Positions 9,633 through 21,419 of a stretch of DNA of 64,000 nt are shown piece by piece. The position numbers were made by a program, and so were the translations under genes. Within the stretch, counting starts at the first letter, position 1; each line of letters starts with the position of its first letter. Source of the stretch: Streptomyces xylophagus (GTDB taxonomy: Bacteria > Actinomycetota > Actinomycetes > Streptomycetales > Streptomycetaceae); assembly GCF_000716435.1 (NCBI RefSeq), contig NZ_JNWO01000028.1:33272-97271 (forward strand), given 5' to 3'. Below the pieces are notes generated by a model. It saw only the letters and a list, made by a program, of their open reading frames with translations. It had not been told where the DNA came from and did not search any database.

Positions 9633-10289
9633 TTACGCCCAGAGCTGGGTGCCCCAGCGGGTCAGGATCAGCATGGCGATGATGCCGACGTGGGTGACCG
9701 GGAGGACCCAGGTGAACTCGCCCAGGAAGTTCTTCACCGGGCGCGGGACCTTCAGGAAGTCGTTGCGCATGTTGAACGACGTGACGTACCAGAACATCGT
9801 GATCGTGGCGACCCAGGCCAGCGAGCACCACAGGCACAGCGCGTTGATCCGGTACAGCGACTGGAACTGCAGCCAGGTGCAGAAGGCCACCCCGAAGAGC
9901 GTGCCGAAGTTGAAGGTCAGCCAGTACCAGCGCGGGAACTTGACCCGGGTCAGCAGGCTGATGCCGACGCAGATGACGATGCCGTAGGCGACCAGGCCGA
10001 GCATCGGGTTCGGGAAGCCGAAGGCCGCGGCCTGCTTGCTCTCCATGACGCTGCCGCAGGACACGATCGGGTTGATGCTGCAGCTCGGGGTGAACGTCTT
10101 GCCCGCGAGCTTGCCCTCAAGGATCTTGAACTTGTCGATCGTGATGACCCACGCGGCGAGCAGACCGGCCGCACCGGTGATCACCAGCAGCACGGCGAAG
10201 GCCCGGCTGCTGCCCACCGTGCGCGGCTCCGCGGCCGTGTGCTCCGGCTCGGAGTCGGTGGAGACGTCCTTCACTGTCGTCTTGCTCAT
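9633..10289 (-). CDS. Vitamin K epoxide reductase (VKOR) family protein
   Basis: 218 aa from the ATG at 10289 (a GTG directly before it is also possible). Several membrane helices are visible. The VKOR hallmarks are present: a loop Cys pair in SCSINPIVSCGSV and the redox CLWC motif (NALCLWCSLAW) in a later helix, plus the partner Ser in the loop. Bacterial VKOR re-oxidises DsbA-like proteins using quinones, so it drives disulfide formation outside the membrane. No thioredoxin domain is fused. Its likely DsbA partner is not adjacent; the DsbA-like protein at 59096 appears cytoplasmic. Confidence 0.88.
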   Translation of the reverse strand: MSKTTVKDVSTDSEPEHTAAEPRTVGSSRAFAVLLVITGAAGLLAAWVITIDKFKILEGKLAGKTFTPSCSINPIVSCGSVMESKQAAAFGFPNPMLGLVAYGIVICVGISLLTRVKFPRWYWLTFNFGTLFGVAFCTWLQFQSLYRINALCLWCSLAWVATITMFWYVTSFNMRNDFLKVPRPVKNFLGEFTWVLPVTHVGIIAMLILTRWGTQLWA

Positions 10290-10356
10290 CACGCCGATCC
10301 GTCACTTGAGAGTTGGACCTTCTTCGGGCACGGCCATTGTGCCGCACGCGCACCTC

Positions 10357-10376
10357 TGTCCACCGTTCGGTGGACA
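10357..10376. promoter_or_regulatory. 20-bp palindrome in the VKOR/ABC divergent intergenic region
   Basis: TGTCCACCGTTCGGTGGACA: 9-bp arms that are perfect reverse complements around a TT centre. It sits 56 nt before the ATG of the ABC ATPase gene and 67 nt before the VKOR start, where an operator would block either promoter. The NarL-type regulator at 13339 or an unlinked repressor could bind it. Confidence 0.5.
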
Positions 10377-10431
10377 TAAGGAAGTACGCACGGTCGTCCC
10401 TGAGCGCTCGATTCCGGACGATGCTCAAGGC

Positions 10432-11298
10432 ATGACAGCACAGGCGAACGAACTCGCAGTGGATGTGCGGGGGCTGCGCAAGCAGTACGGGGACGTGACC
10501 GCCGTAGACGGAATCGATCTCGAGATCCGCACGGGAGAGGTGTTCGGGCTGCTCGGGCCCAATGGGGCGGGCAAGAGCACCACGATCGAGATCCTCCAGG
10601 GCAACCGCGGCCGGGACGCGGGCGAGGTGTCGGTGCTCGGCTCGGACCCCGCGACGGGCACACGCGCGTGGCGTTCGCGGGTGGGCATCGTCTGGCAGGA
10701 CGAATCCGCACCCGCGGAGTTGACGGTCGGCGAGACCGTACGACACTTCGCCCGCTACTACCCGCGCCCTCGCGACCCCGAGGAGGTCATCGGCCTGGTG
10801 GGGCTCGAAGCCAAGGTGGACAGCCGGATCAAGGGGCTCTCGGGCGGGCAGCGCCGGCGTCTCGACGTAGCCCTCGGGGTCATCGGCGATCCGGAACTCC
10901 TGCTCCTGGACGAGCCGACGACCGGTTTCGACCCGGCGGCCCGACGCCAGTTCTGGGACCTGATCCGCAAGCTCTCCGACGAGGGCACGACCATCCTCCT
11001 CACCACGCACTACCTCGAGGAGGCGGAGAACCTCGCCGACCGCCTCGCCATCGTCGCCAGGGGCCGCGTGGTCGCCGAGGGCGAACCGGCCGCCCTGCGC
11101 GAGCGCCACGGCACCGGAGCCACCGTCGAGTGGACGGAGCCGGACGGCACCCCGCGCGCGGAGCACACCGACACTCCTACCAAGGTCGTAGCCGAGCTCG
11201 TGCACCGATTCGACGGCGAGATCCCCGGGCTGCTGGTGAGCCGCCCCACCCTGGAGGACGTCTACCTCCGGCTGACCGGACAGGAGGACGCGCGATGA
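10432..11298 (+). CDS. ABC transporter ATP-binding protein (DrrA/CcmA type)
   Basis: 288 aa from ATG 10432; the open frame extends upstream but the family's conserved N-terminus begins here. Walker A GPNGAGKS (42-49), signature LSGGQRRRLD, Walker B LLLLDEPTTGFD, switch His in LLTTHYLEEAE. The C-terminal extension of about 60 residues is typical of drug and antibiotic exporters of the DrrA class. First gene of a four-gene operon in which each stop overlaps the next start by 4 nt, so exporter and two-component system are made together. Confidence 0.93.
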   Translation: MTAQANELAVDVRGLRKQYGDVTAVDGIDLEIRTGEVFGLLGPNGAGKSTTIEILQGNRGRDAGEVSVLGSDPATGTRAWRSRVGIVWQDESAPAELTVGETVRHFARYYPRPRDPEEVIGLVGLEAKVDSRIKGLSGGQRRRLDVALGVIGDPELLLLDEPTTGFDPAARRQFWDLIRKLSDEGTTILLTTHYLEEAENLADRLAIVARGRVVAEGEPAALRERHGTGATVEWTEPDGTPRAEHTDTPTKVVAELVHRFDGEIPGLLVSRPTLEDVYLRLTGQEDAR

Positions 11299-12146
11299 CC
11301 ACGACCACGACCGCTGTACGGGCCCGGTCCAGGACCTCCGAGAAGCGCCTGCCCGGCGCCTGGGGACTCGGCCTCCGGCGCGGGTCCCTGGAACTCAAAC
11401 AGTTCTTCCGGCAGCGCGAACAGGTGGTGTTCACCTTCGCCTTCCCGGTCGTCTTCCTCTTCCTTTTCGCGTCGATCTTCAAGGACGACGTCCAGGGGGC
11501 GGGCATCAACGCCTCGCAGCTCTACGTCCCGGCGATGATGGCGGCCGGCATCATGTCGACGAGTTTCCAGTCCCTCGGCATCTCGATCGCGATCGAGCGG
11601 GACGAGAAGGTGCTGCGCCGGCTGCGCGGCACTCCGATGCCACCGGCCGCGTACTTCCTCGGCAAGATCTGGCTGGTTCTGGTCACGGGGTTGGCGGAGA
11701 CGGCGATCCTGCTCCTGGTCGGCACCACCTTCTACGACGTGGATCTGCCCTCGTCCGCGGTGAAGTGGCTGGACTTCGGATGGATCTTCGTGCTGGGTCT
11801 GACGGCCTGCGCCCTGCTCGGCATCGCGGTCAGCTCGGTCCCGAAGTCCGGCAAGAGCGCGACCTCCGTGGTCGTACTGCCCTTCCTGGTGCTGCAGTTC
11901 ATCTCCGGGGTGTACATCGCCATCGACACCATCCCGGACTGGATGCTCAACATCGGCGCGCTGTTCCCGCTGAAGTGGATGTGCCAGGGGCTGCGCGGGG
12001 TGTTCCTGCCTTCGTCGGCGCAGGTGCTGGAGCAGGCCGGGAGCTGGGAGTTCGGGAAGATCGCGCTGGTGCTCGGGGCGTGGTGCGTCGGAGGATTGGT
12101 GCTGTGTCTGCTGACCTTCCGGTGGAAGAACCGGCGCGACGGATGA
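11295..12146 (+). CDS. ABC-2 type transporter permease
   Basis: 283 aa. An N-terminal basic cytoplasmic stretch is followed by helix 1 (VVFTFAFPVVFLFLFASIF). Five further hydrophobic segments follow the ABC-2 pattern, including ISGVYIAIDTIP before the last extracytoplasmic loop. It pairs with the ATPase at 10432 to form an exporter dimer; the substrate cannot be told from sequence. ATGA overlaps on both sides indicate coupled translation. Confidence 0.9.
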   Translation: MTTTTTAVRARSRTSEKRLPGAWGLGLRRGSLELKQFFRQREQVVFTFAFPVVFLFLFASIFKDDVQGAGINASQLYVPAMMAAGIMSTSFQSLGISIAIERDEKVLRRLRGTPMPPAAYFLGKIWLVLVTGLAETAILLLVGTTFYDVDLPSSAVKWLDFGWIFVLGLTACALLGIAVSSVPKSGKSATSVVVLPFLVLQFISGVYIAIDTIPDWMLNIGALFPLKWMCQGLRGVFLPSSAQVLEQAGSWEFGKIALVLGAWCVGGLVLCLLTFRWKNRRDG

Positions 12147-13342
12147 ACGCCTCGGGCGGAGCGACGGGCACGGACGCCTGGGACCACTCGTTCCGGCTCT
12201 GGGACACGTACTTCGCCCTGATCTGGCTGGCCACCCTGGTGTTCGTGCTCGGCACGAACTTCCCGGGGTGGCCGGTGCGCGTCGTGGCGGCCGGGCTGCT
12301 CGTGCCGCTGGTTCCCCTCTACGTCTGGTACGGGCGCCCGAACCTGCGGGGCGAACCGCCCGACGAACGGCGGGCCGTCGGCTACCTCGCCGCGCAGATG
12401 GCCCTGTTCCTGCCGTCGGCGGTCCTGGTCGGCGAGACCCGGCTGATGGCCTTCGCGCTCGTCCCACCCTGCTTCATGATGCTGCGGCTGCGCTGGGCGC
12501 TGATCGCGGTGACCGTGATCAACATCGCGCCCGTGATCGGCTGGGCGCTGCTGTGGTGGCCCAGCGCCCAGGACGTCTTCTTCAACTCGGTGTTCGGCGT
12601 GGTCACCCTGGTCTTCTCGATGGCCCTCGGCACCTGGATCATCCGTGTCATCGAACAGAGCCAGGAGCGCGCGGAGTTGATCGCCGAGCTGGACGCGAGC
12701 CGCCACGAGGTCTCCCGGCTGTCCTCGGCGCACGGCGCGCTGGCCGAACGGGAGCGCATGGCCCGCGAGATCCACGACACCCTCGCCCAGGGCTTCACCA
12801 GCCTGCTGATGCTGGTCCAGGCGGTGGAGGCCGAGTTGGACGACGACCTGCCGCAGGCCCGCCGTCACCTGTCGCTGATGGACGAGACGGCCCGGCAGAA
12901 CCTCGCCGAGGCCCGTGCCCTGGTCGCCGGCGGCGCGCCCGCCGACCTCGCGGACGCCACGCTGCCGGACGCCCTGCGCCGGCTCGCCGCCCGCCATGAC
13001 GCGACGTTCCAAGTCACCGGCCCTGTGCGTGCGTTGCCCGCCGGGCCCGAGGTGGTCGCCCTGCGTTCCTGCCAGGAGGCGCTCGCCAACGCCCGCAAGC
13101 ACGCGGGGAGTTCGGCGACGGTGTGCCTCGCCCTGACGTACACCGACGAGACGTTGACCGTGTCGGTGCGGGACGACGGGTGCGGCTTCGACCCGGGGGC
13201 GGTGTCCGGCGGGTACGGTCTGGCGGGGCTGCGGGCGCGGGTCGCCGAGGTGGGCGGGACGGCGCGGGTGCGCAGCGCGGCTGGTGAGGGCACGACGGTG
13301 ACGGTCCGGTTGCCGGTGTCACCGCTAAGGAGTCCCCGATGA
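12143..13342 (+). CDS. Two-component sensor histidine kinase (DesK/NarX-type, HisKA_3)
   Basis: 399 aa. The N-terminal half has five to six hydrophobic helices (about residues 20-165) and no sizeable extracytoplasmic domain, like DesK-type sensors that detect membrane state. A coiled coil leads to the H-box AREIHDTLAQGFTSLL with phospho-acceptor His211. The ATPase domain has the N-box ANARKHAG and G-boxes DDGCGFDP and GGYGLAGLRAR. Coupling to the ABC genes and to the response regulator suggests that it senses the exporter's substrate or damage and adjusts expression. Confidence 0.93.
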   Translation: MNASGGATGTDAWDHSFRLWDTYFALIWLATLVFVLGTNFPGWPVRVVAAGLLVPLVPLYVWYGRPNLRGEPPDERRAVGYLAAQMALFLPSAVLVGETRLMAFALVPPCFMMLRLRWALIAVTVINIAPVIGWALLWWPSAQDVFFNSVFGVVTLVFSMALGTWIIRVIEQSQERAELIAELDASRHEVSRLSSAHGALAERERMAREIHDTLAQGFTSLLMLVQAVEAELDDDLPQARRHLSLMDETARQNLAEARALVAGGAPADLADATLPDALRRLAARHDATFQVTGPVRALPAGPEVVALRSCQEALANARKHAGSSATVCLALTYTDETLTVSVRDDGCGFDPGAVSGGYGLAGLRARVAEVGGTARVRSAAGEGTTVTVRLPVSPLRSPR

Positions 13343-13962
13343 TCCGGATCGTCCTGGCCGACGACCATCCCGTCGTACGGGAGGGCCTGCGCGCCATGCT
13401 CAGCGCCGAACCGGACCTCGACGTGATCGCCGACGCGTCGAGTGGGCCACAGGCCGAGGCGTTGGCGGCTGAACTCCGCCCCGACATCGTGCTGATGGAC
13501 CTGCGGATGCCGGGCGGCGGGGGCGTCGACTCCATCGTGCGGATGAGCGCGGCCGGGCTGGCGTGCCGGGTGATCGTTCTCACGACGTACGAGACCGACC
13601 GGGACATCCTGCGTGCCGTGGAGGCGGGGGCGGCCGGCTATCTGCTGAAGGATCTGCCTCGGGGCGAACTCGCGAACGCGGTGCGGGCCGCGGCGCGCGG
13701 TGAGACGGTGCTTGCGCCTTCGGTGGCCGCTCGGCTGGTTGACCAGTTGCGGACGAAGCCGGAGCGGCCTCGGCTTTCGGAGCGGGAGACCGCGGTGCTG
13801 CGGTTGGTGGCGGAGGGGTGCACGAACGCGGAGATCGGGCGGCGGTTGTACATCGGGGAGTCGACTGTGAAGACCCATCTGCTGCGGGTCTTCGGGAAGT
13901 TGGGGGTCGATGACCGGACGGCTGCGGTGACGAGTGCGATGCGGTACGGGTTGCTGGACTGA
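13339..13962 (+). CDS. NarL/FixJ-type response regulator
   Basis: 207 aa. Receiver domain with acidic pocket D8-D9, phospho-acceptor Asp54 (VLMDLRMP), Thr82 and Lys104 (YLLKD). The LuxR-type HTH begins at LSERETAVLRLVAEGCTNAEIG and ends VKTHLLRVFGKLGV. Complete and canonical. Last gene of the exporter operon; the palindrome at 10357 is a plausible target for autoregulation, though this is inference. Confidence 0.95.
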   Translation: MIRIVLADDHPVVREGLRAMLSAEPDLDVIADASSGPQAEALAAELRPDIVLMDLRMPGGGGVDSIVRMSAAGLACRVIVLTTYETDRDILRAVEAGAAGYLLKDLPRGELANAVRAAARGETVLAPSVAARLVDQLRTKPERPRLSERETAVLRLVAEGCTNAEIGRRLYIGESTVKTHLLRVFGKLGVDDRTAAVTSAMRYGLLD

Positions 13963-13968
13963 GGATTC

Positions 13969-14215
13969 TCGCCCCCGCCGCCCCTACCCGTCCCATCACT
14001 GGGGGCTCCGCCCCCAGACCCCCGCATCGGCCTGAACGGCCTCGTCCTCAAACGCCGGACGGGCTGAGTGATGCGGACCTGGGTTTGAAAAATCTGGCCG
14101 GCAAAATCTCAGCCCCTCCGGCGTTTGAGGAGCGGGGGTCCAGGGGGCAGAGCCCCCTGGCGGGGGCTGGGGCGGAGCCCCAGAAGGATGGGACGGGTAG
14201 GGGCGGCGGGGGCGA
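13969..14215. repeat. Nested long inverted repeat (bidirectional termination region)
   Basis: Outer arms 13969-13997 and 14187-14215 are 29 nt and perfectly complementary. Inner arms 14047-14067 and 14109-14129 (CTCAAACGCCGGACGGGCTG and partner) match at 20 of 21 positions. In between lie GC-rich sub-hairpins of the form GGGGCTCCGCCCC. It occupies the whole space between a plus-strand and a minus-strand gene. Similar elements ending CTCAAACGCCGG are widespread in Streptomyces convergent intergenic regions (recalled). It probably ends transcription both ways; whether it also moves or folds as DNA is unknown. Confidence 0.8.
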
Positions 14216-14227
14216 AGAAACCAGGCC

Positions 14228-15490
14228 TCAGCCCAGCTTCGACTCCAGCTCCGCCACGATCTCGTTCACCCCAACCGCTCGCTGCTCCCCGGACTCCATG
14301 TCCTTGAGCTGCACGACACCCTCGGCGAGATCACGCTCGCCGGCGACGATCGTGTAGCGGGCGCCACTGCGGTTGGCGTTCTTCATCGCGCCCTTGAGCC
14401 CCTTGGAGCCGTAGGAGAAGTCGGCCGCGATGCCGAGCTTGCGGAGTTCGGTGACCTTGGCGAAGAGGACCCGGCGGGCCTCCTCGCCCAGCGGGACGGC
14501 GAACACGCTGGTGGACGCGGGGAGTTGGAGTTCGACGCCCTCCGCCTCCAGGGCCAGCACCGTACGGTCGACGCCCAACGCCCAGCCCACGGAGGGCAGC
14601 GCGGGACCACCGATCATCTCGGACAGGCCGTCGTAACGGCCACCGCCGCCCACCGCGGACTGGGAGCCCAGTCCGTCGTGGACGAACTCGAAGGTCGTAC
14701 GGGTGTAGTAGTCCAGGCCTCGCACCAGCTTCGGGTCGTCCTCGAAAGCCACGCCCGCTGCCGTGATCAGTTCGCGGACCTCCTCGTGGTACGCCTTGCA
14801 CGCGTCGCAGAGGTAGTCGCGCAGCAGCGGCGCGTCCGTCAACTGCTTCTGGACGTTGGGGCGTTTGTCGTCGAGGACGCGGAGCGGGTTGATGTCCGCG
14901 CGGCGCAGCGTCTCCTCGTCGAGGTCCAGGCCGCGCAGGAAGTCCTGGAGCGCGGCCCGGTACACCGGACGGCACTCCTTGTCGCCCAGGCTGTTGAGGA
15001 GGATGCGGAAGTTCCGCAGACCGAGCGAGCGGTACGCCTGGTCGGCCAGGATGATCAACTCGGCGTCCAGCGCCGGGTCTTCGGTACCGATCGCTTCGGC
15101 GCCGACCTGGGAGAAGTGACGGTAGCGGCCCGCCTGTGGCTGCTCGTACCGGTAGTAGGAGCCCGAATACCAGAGCTTGACCGGGAGGTTGCCCTGCCGG
15201 TGCAGGTTCGCCTCAAGGGCGGCGCGCAGGACGGAGGCCGTTCCTTCGGGGCGCAGGGCGAGCTTGTCGCCGCCCTTGGTCTCGAAGGCGTACATCTCCT
15301 TGCTGACGATGTCGGTGGACTCACCGACACCACGCGCGAACAACTCCACGTTCTCGAAGCCGGGCGTCTCGACATAGCCGTAGCCAGAGTTGCGCAGCGG
15401 TGTCGCGATCGCCTCGCGCACCGCGAGGAACTTCGCGGAGCGCGGCGGAATCAGGTCGTACGTGCCCTTGGGGGCCTGAAAGGTGCTCAC
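14228..15490 (-). CDS. hisS: Histidyl-tRNA synthetase
   Basis: 420 aa from GTG ([16 protein letters not shown]). Motif 2 ([19 protein letters not shown]), the His-specific [21 protein letters not shown] and motif 3 ([18 protein letters not shown]) are all present, followed by the anticodon-binding alpha/beta domain ending [12 protein letters not shown]. Full length. Lies 12 nt before the MBL-fold gene's stop in the same direction, so the two are probably co-transcribed. Confidence 0.97.
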   Translation of the reverse strand: MSTFQAPKGTYDLIPPRSAKFLAVREAIATPLRNSGYGYVETPGFENVELFARGVGESTDIVSKEMYAFETKGGDKLALRPEGTASVLRAALEANLHRQGNLPVKLWYSGSYYRYEQPQAGRYRHFSQVGAEAIGTEDPALDAELIILADQAYRSLGLRNFRILLNSLGDKECRPVYRAALQDFLRGLDLDEETLRRADINPLRVLDDKRPNVQKQLTDAPLLRDYLCDACKAYHEEVRELITAAGVAFEDDPKLVRGLDYYTRTTFEFVHDGLGSQSAVGGGGRYDGLSEMIGGPALPSVGWALGVDRTVLALEAEGVELQLPASTSVFAVPLGEEARRVLFAKVTELRKLGIAADFSYGSKGLKGAMKNANRSGARYTIVAGERDLAEGVVQLKDMESGEQRAVGVNEIVAELESKLG

Positions 15491-15502
15491 GAAAATCTCT
15501 CG

Positions 15503-16210
15503 TCACATTCCTCGTCGGGGAGCGTCCGAGCTCCCGAGGCCGGCGGCCACTTCCCGCAGGTACGGGTTCGTGGCGCGCTCCTGGCCGATGGTCGTCTGGG
15601 GGCCGTGGCCGGACAGCACCACGGTCGAGTCGTCGAGCGGCAGGCACACACGGGCCAGCGAGTCGAGGATCTCGGCGTGGGAGCCGCCGGGCAGGTCGGT
15701 GCGTCCGATGGAGCCGGCGAAGAGCAGATCCCCGGAGAAGAACACGGAGGGGATCTCCGGGTTCTCGGGCATCTGGAACGTCACCGACCCCTTGGTATGG
15801 CCGGGCGCGTGCGCGACCGAGAACTCCAGGCCCGCCAACTCCAGCCGCGCACCGTCGGTCAGCTCCTTGACGTCGTCGGGCTCCCCCACGGTCAGCTCGC
15901 CCATCAGCGGCATCCCGATCGAGCGGCCGAGCGCCTTCTCGGGGTCGCTCATCATGTAGCGGTCCTCGGGGTGGATCCAGGCCGGCACGTCGTGCGCGCC
16001 GCACACCGGGACGACCGAGGCCACATGGTCGATATGGCCATGGGTGAGGACGACCGCGACGGGCTTGAGCCGATGCTTCCTGAGCGCTTCCTCGACTCCC
16101 TGGGCGGCCTGATGGCCCGGGTCGATGATCACGCACTCCTCACCGGCGGCGGGGGCGACGAGATAACAGTTCGTCCCCCAGGCCCCGGCGGGGAACCCGG
16201 CAATGAGCAC
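15503..16210 (-). CDS. Metallo-beta-lactamase-fold hydrolase (glyoxalase II-like)
   Basis: 235 aa from GTG. Metal ligands THGHIDH (HxHxDH), APGHTKGSV and FSGDLLFAGSIGRTD, and a late His in VVLSGHGPQTT are in glyoxalase II/MBL order. It lacks the C-terminal glutathione-binding domain of true GloB, which suits an actinomycete that uses mycothiol. A thioester or persulfide hydrolase role is plausible but not provable here. Adjacent to hisS and conserved there in Streptomyces (recalled). Confidence 0.9.
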   Translation of the reverse strand: MLIAGFPAGAWGTNCYLVAPAAGEECVIIDPGHQAAQGVEEALRKHRLKPVAVVLTHGHIDHVASVVPVCGAHDVPAWIHPEDRYMMSDPEKALGRSIGMPLMGELTVGEPDDVKELTDGARLELAGLEFSVAHAPGHTKGSVTFQMPENPEIPSVFFSGDLLFAGSIGRTDLPGGSHAEILDSLARVCLPLDDSTVVLSGHGPQTTIGQERATNPYLREVAAGLGSSDAPRRGM

Positions 16211-16389
16211 GATCGTCCTTCGTTGTGTCGATACGGGTGGGGATAAGGATCCCTGCGTCAGTGGTCAGAGCCTACCGGCGCTGCCGAATCCTCAGCGAAC
16301 CCATATACGGTACGGGGCACACGCAGGCGGTCGGCTCACAAGACGCACGCGTCCCAGTCGACGTACGAGACGCATGAGGAGAGAATCCG

Positions 16390-17214
16390 GTGGTCACCCA
16401 GGAACAGCGGAAGCGGCAGCTCGCGCGGGAGAAGTTCTTGCGGCAGCAGCAGCGGCGTACGTCCGCTCGACGCAAGGCGCGCATGCGCAACTCGGTGATC
16501 GCGTCGGTGCTCGGCGTGATCGTGATCGGCAGCGTGGCGCTGTACACGACCGGGGTCATGAAGAACGACGACAAGTCCAACGCGAGCGCGAACGTGACGC
16601 CCACGCCCAGCGCCTCGGCGACGAAGAAGGCGCCGGACCCGTGCGAGAAGGCGGCGGCGGGCAAGATCAAGACGGAGACGTGGAAGAAGGAGCCGGCTGT
16701 CACGATCGACAAGTCGGCGAAGTACACGATGACGCTGGCGACGACCTGCGGTGACATCGACATCGCGCTGAAGACGTCGGCCGCCCCGCACACCGTGAAC
16801 TCGTTCAACTTCCTTGCCGGCAAGGGCTTCTTCGACCACACGAAGTGCCACCGACTCACCACCAGCGGCATCTACGTGCTGCAGTGCGGCGACCCGACGG
16901 GCGCGGGCAGCGGCGGTCCTGGCTACACGATCCCGGACGAGAACCTGAAGGACACCAGCCTCAAGGGCGGGACCTACCCGGCGGGCACGGTGGCGATGGC
17001 GAACACCGGTCAGAAGCACACCGGCGGCAGCCAGTTCTTCCTCGTCTACAAGGACAGCCAGCTTCCGGCCAGTTACACCCCGTTCGGTACCATCTCGGCC
17101 TCCGGGATGAAGGTCCTGAACAAGATCGCGGCGGCCGGTGAGAGCACGGGCGCGGGCGACGGGGCACCGAACGCGACGGTCGTGATCAACAAGGCGACCG
17201 TCACCAAATCCTGA
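16390..17214 (+). CDS. Membrane-anchored peptidyl-prolyl cis-trans isomerase (cyclophilin type)
   Basis: 274 aa from GTG with a good upstream GAGGAGAG. A basic cytoplasmic stretch with QQQRR, one membrane helix (SVIASVLGVIVIGSVALYTTG, about 38-58) and a Ser/Thr/Ala linker precede the cyclophilin domain (about 115-274). That domain keeps FFDHTKCHRL, IYVLQCGDPTGAGSGGPGY, and the core GGSQFFLVYKD. The catalytic Arg position of CypA appears to be the R of CHRL. The topology puts the isomerase outside the membrane, where it should help fold secreted proteins. Confidence 0.93.
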   Translation: MVTQEQRKRQLAREKFLRQQQRRTSARRKARMRNSVIASVLGVIVIGSVALYTTGVMKNDDKSNASANVTPTPSASATKKAPDPCEKAAAGKIKTETWKKEPAVTIDKSAKYTMTLATTCGDIDIALKTSAAPHTVNSFNFLAGKGFFDHTKCHRLTTSGIYVLQCGDPTGAGSGGPGYTIPDENLKDTSLKGGTYPAGTVAMANTGQKHTGGSQFFLVYKDSQLPASYTPFGTISASGMKVLNKIAAAGESTGAGDGAPNATVVINKATVTKS

Positions 17215-17349
17215 CCGTCAACAGCGAAATTTCGGTCGCGCGGGATGCGGACAGGCAACCCGCCGGTCGCCTATGTTGGCCGTGACGAAACTGTGGACGA
17301 TGCCCGGGGGCACAGAGGCCCTGTGCAGGCATCATGTGGAGGAGGCGCT

Positions 17350-18579
17350 GTGAGCAGCGACCCGTGGGGACGCGTCGACGAGACGGGGACCGTGTACGTG
17401 CGTACGGCCGACGGCGAGCAGGTCGTCGGTTCCTGGCAGGCCGGCTCCCCTGATGAGGCGTTGGCCTACTTCGAGCGCAAGTACGAGGGCCTGGTTGTCG
17501 AGATCGGCCTCCTCGAGAAGCGAGTGAAGACCACCGACCTGTCGGCGAAGGACGCGCAGGCCGCCGTCGACCATCTGCGCGAGCAGGTCGACGCCCACCA
17601 CGCGGTGGGTGACCTCGCGGTGCTGCGGGTCCGGCTGGACAAGCTCGTGGAGACCGTCGAGGCGCGCCGCGAGGAGCGCAAGCAGCAGCGCGCCAAGCAG
17701 TCCGACGAGGCCCGGCACGCCAAGGAGGCGCTGGTCGTCGAGGCGGAGGAGCTGGCGCAGTCCGACCAGTGGCGGGCCGCCGGTGAGCGGCTGCGCGCCC
17801 TGGTGGACACCTGGAAGGGTCTGCCGCGCCTGGACCGCAAGTCGGACGACGAGCTGTGGCACCGCTTCTCGCACGCCCGGTCGGCCTTCTCCAAGCGCCG
17901 CAAGGCGCACTTCGCGTCGCTGGACGCGCAGCGCGAGGAGGCCCGCAAGACCAAGGAGAAGCTGGTCGCCGAGGCCGAGGGTCTGTCGGCCTCGACGGAC
18001 TGGGGTCCCACGGCCGCGCGTTACCGCGAGCTGATGGCGGACTGGAAGGCGGCGGGCCGCGCCCAGCGCGAGCACGAGGACGATCTGTGGAACCGCTTCC
18101 GCGGTGCCCAGGACGTCTTCTTCGCCGCCCGCAGCTCGGTCTTCGCCGAGCGGGACGCGGAGCAGACGGAGAACCTGAAGCTCAAGGAGGAGCTGGCCGA
18201 GGAGGCCGAGAAGCTCCTGCCGGTCACCGACCTGAAGGCGGCCCGCGCGGCCTTCCGCTCGATCAACGAGCGCTGGGAGGCCATCGGCCATGTGCCGCGT
18301 GACTCCCGCCCGAAGGTCGAGGGCCGGATGCACACGATCGAGCGGGCCCTGCAGGAGTCCGAGGAGACCGAGTGGCGCCGGACGAACCCGGAGGCACGCG
18401 CGCGTGCCGAGGGTCTGACCGGTCAGCTCCAGGCCGCCGTGGACAAGCTCAGGGGCCAGATCGAGCAGGCGCGGACCCAGGGCAACACCTCCCGCGCCGA
18501 CAAGCTGGAGCGCGAGCTGGAGGGCCGCCAGGCCCTGCTGGACCAGGCCCTGAAGGGCCTCCAGGAGTTCGGCGGCTGA
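17350..18579 (+). CDS. DUF349 domain-containing protein
   Basis: 409 aa from GTG 17350, which has GTGGAGGAG just upstream. Three DUF349 repeats are visible through the recurring pattern W(R/K)AAGxxxRxxxDxLWxRFxxAxxxFF (DKLWHRF, DDLWNRF, and a third degenerate copy). The protein is almost wholly helical and very rich in Glu, Arg and Ala, with long heptad stretches at both ends. No enzymatic motif. The function is unknown; in Streptomyces it sits between a cyclophilin gene and relA. Confidence 0.9.
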   Translation: MSSDPWGRVDETGTVYVRTADGEQVVGSWQAGSPDEALAYFERKYEGLVVEIGLLEKRVKTTDLSAKDAQAAVDHLREQVDAHHAVGDLAVLRVRLDKLVETVEARREERKQQRAKQSDEARHAKEALVVEAEELAQSDQWRAAGERLRALVDTWKGLPRLDRKSDDELWHRFSHARSAFSKRRKAHFASLDAQREEARKTKEKLVAEAEGLSASTDWGPTAARYRELMADWKAAGRAQREHEDDLWNRFRGAQDVFFAARSSVFAERDAEQTENLKLKEELAEEAEKLLPVTDLKAARAAFRSINERWEAIGHVPRDSRPKVEGRMHTIERALQESEETEWRRTNPEARARAEGLTGQLQAAVDKLRGQIEQARTQGNTSRADKLERELEGRQALLDQALKGLQEFGG

Positions 18580-18610
18580 CACGGTCGTAGGCGCACGTCG
18601 TAGGCATGGA

Positions 18611-18647
18611 GAAGGGGCTCCCGTACTTCACGTACGGGAGCCCCTTC
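18611..18647. terminator. Strong bidirectional terminator between the DUF349 gene and relA
   Basis: Perfect 16-bp arms (GAAGGGGCTCCCGTAC and its complement) with a 5-nt loop, followed by TTC on the plus strand and preceded by GA-rich sequence. The arms lie between the convergent stops at 18579 and 18667. Confidence 0.88.
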
Positions 18648-18666
18648 TTCATATGAGCCGTGTGTC

Positions 18667-21207
<2,541 letters not shown>

Positions 21208-21419
21208 GAGGACTCCTCGTGCGCGATCCGGGTCCCCCGGTCAGGCTCCGGAGTGCCCATGGTAGCGATCCCGGGCTCCGGGCTCGCCTTCAGCCCGATG
21301 TGAGGGCCGTCTACGGGTGAAACGCGGGGGGCTGCCGCCGGCATTCCTGAGGTGACGTGAGGGCGCCTTGGAGGTGTCCGGCGGGGGTGTTTCGGGGCGG
21401 GGCACGGGGGCCGGACGCG

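Noticed and set aside
9633..10289. VKOR plus cytoplasmic DsbA-like protein (59096-59611) as one disulfide system
   Set aside because: The DsbA-like protein has no export signal and lies 49 kb away, so a partnership is unlikely.
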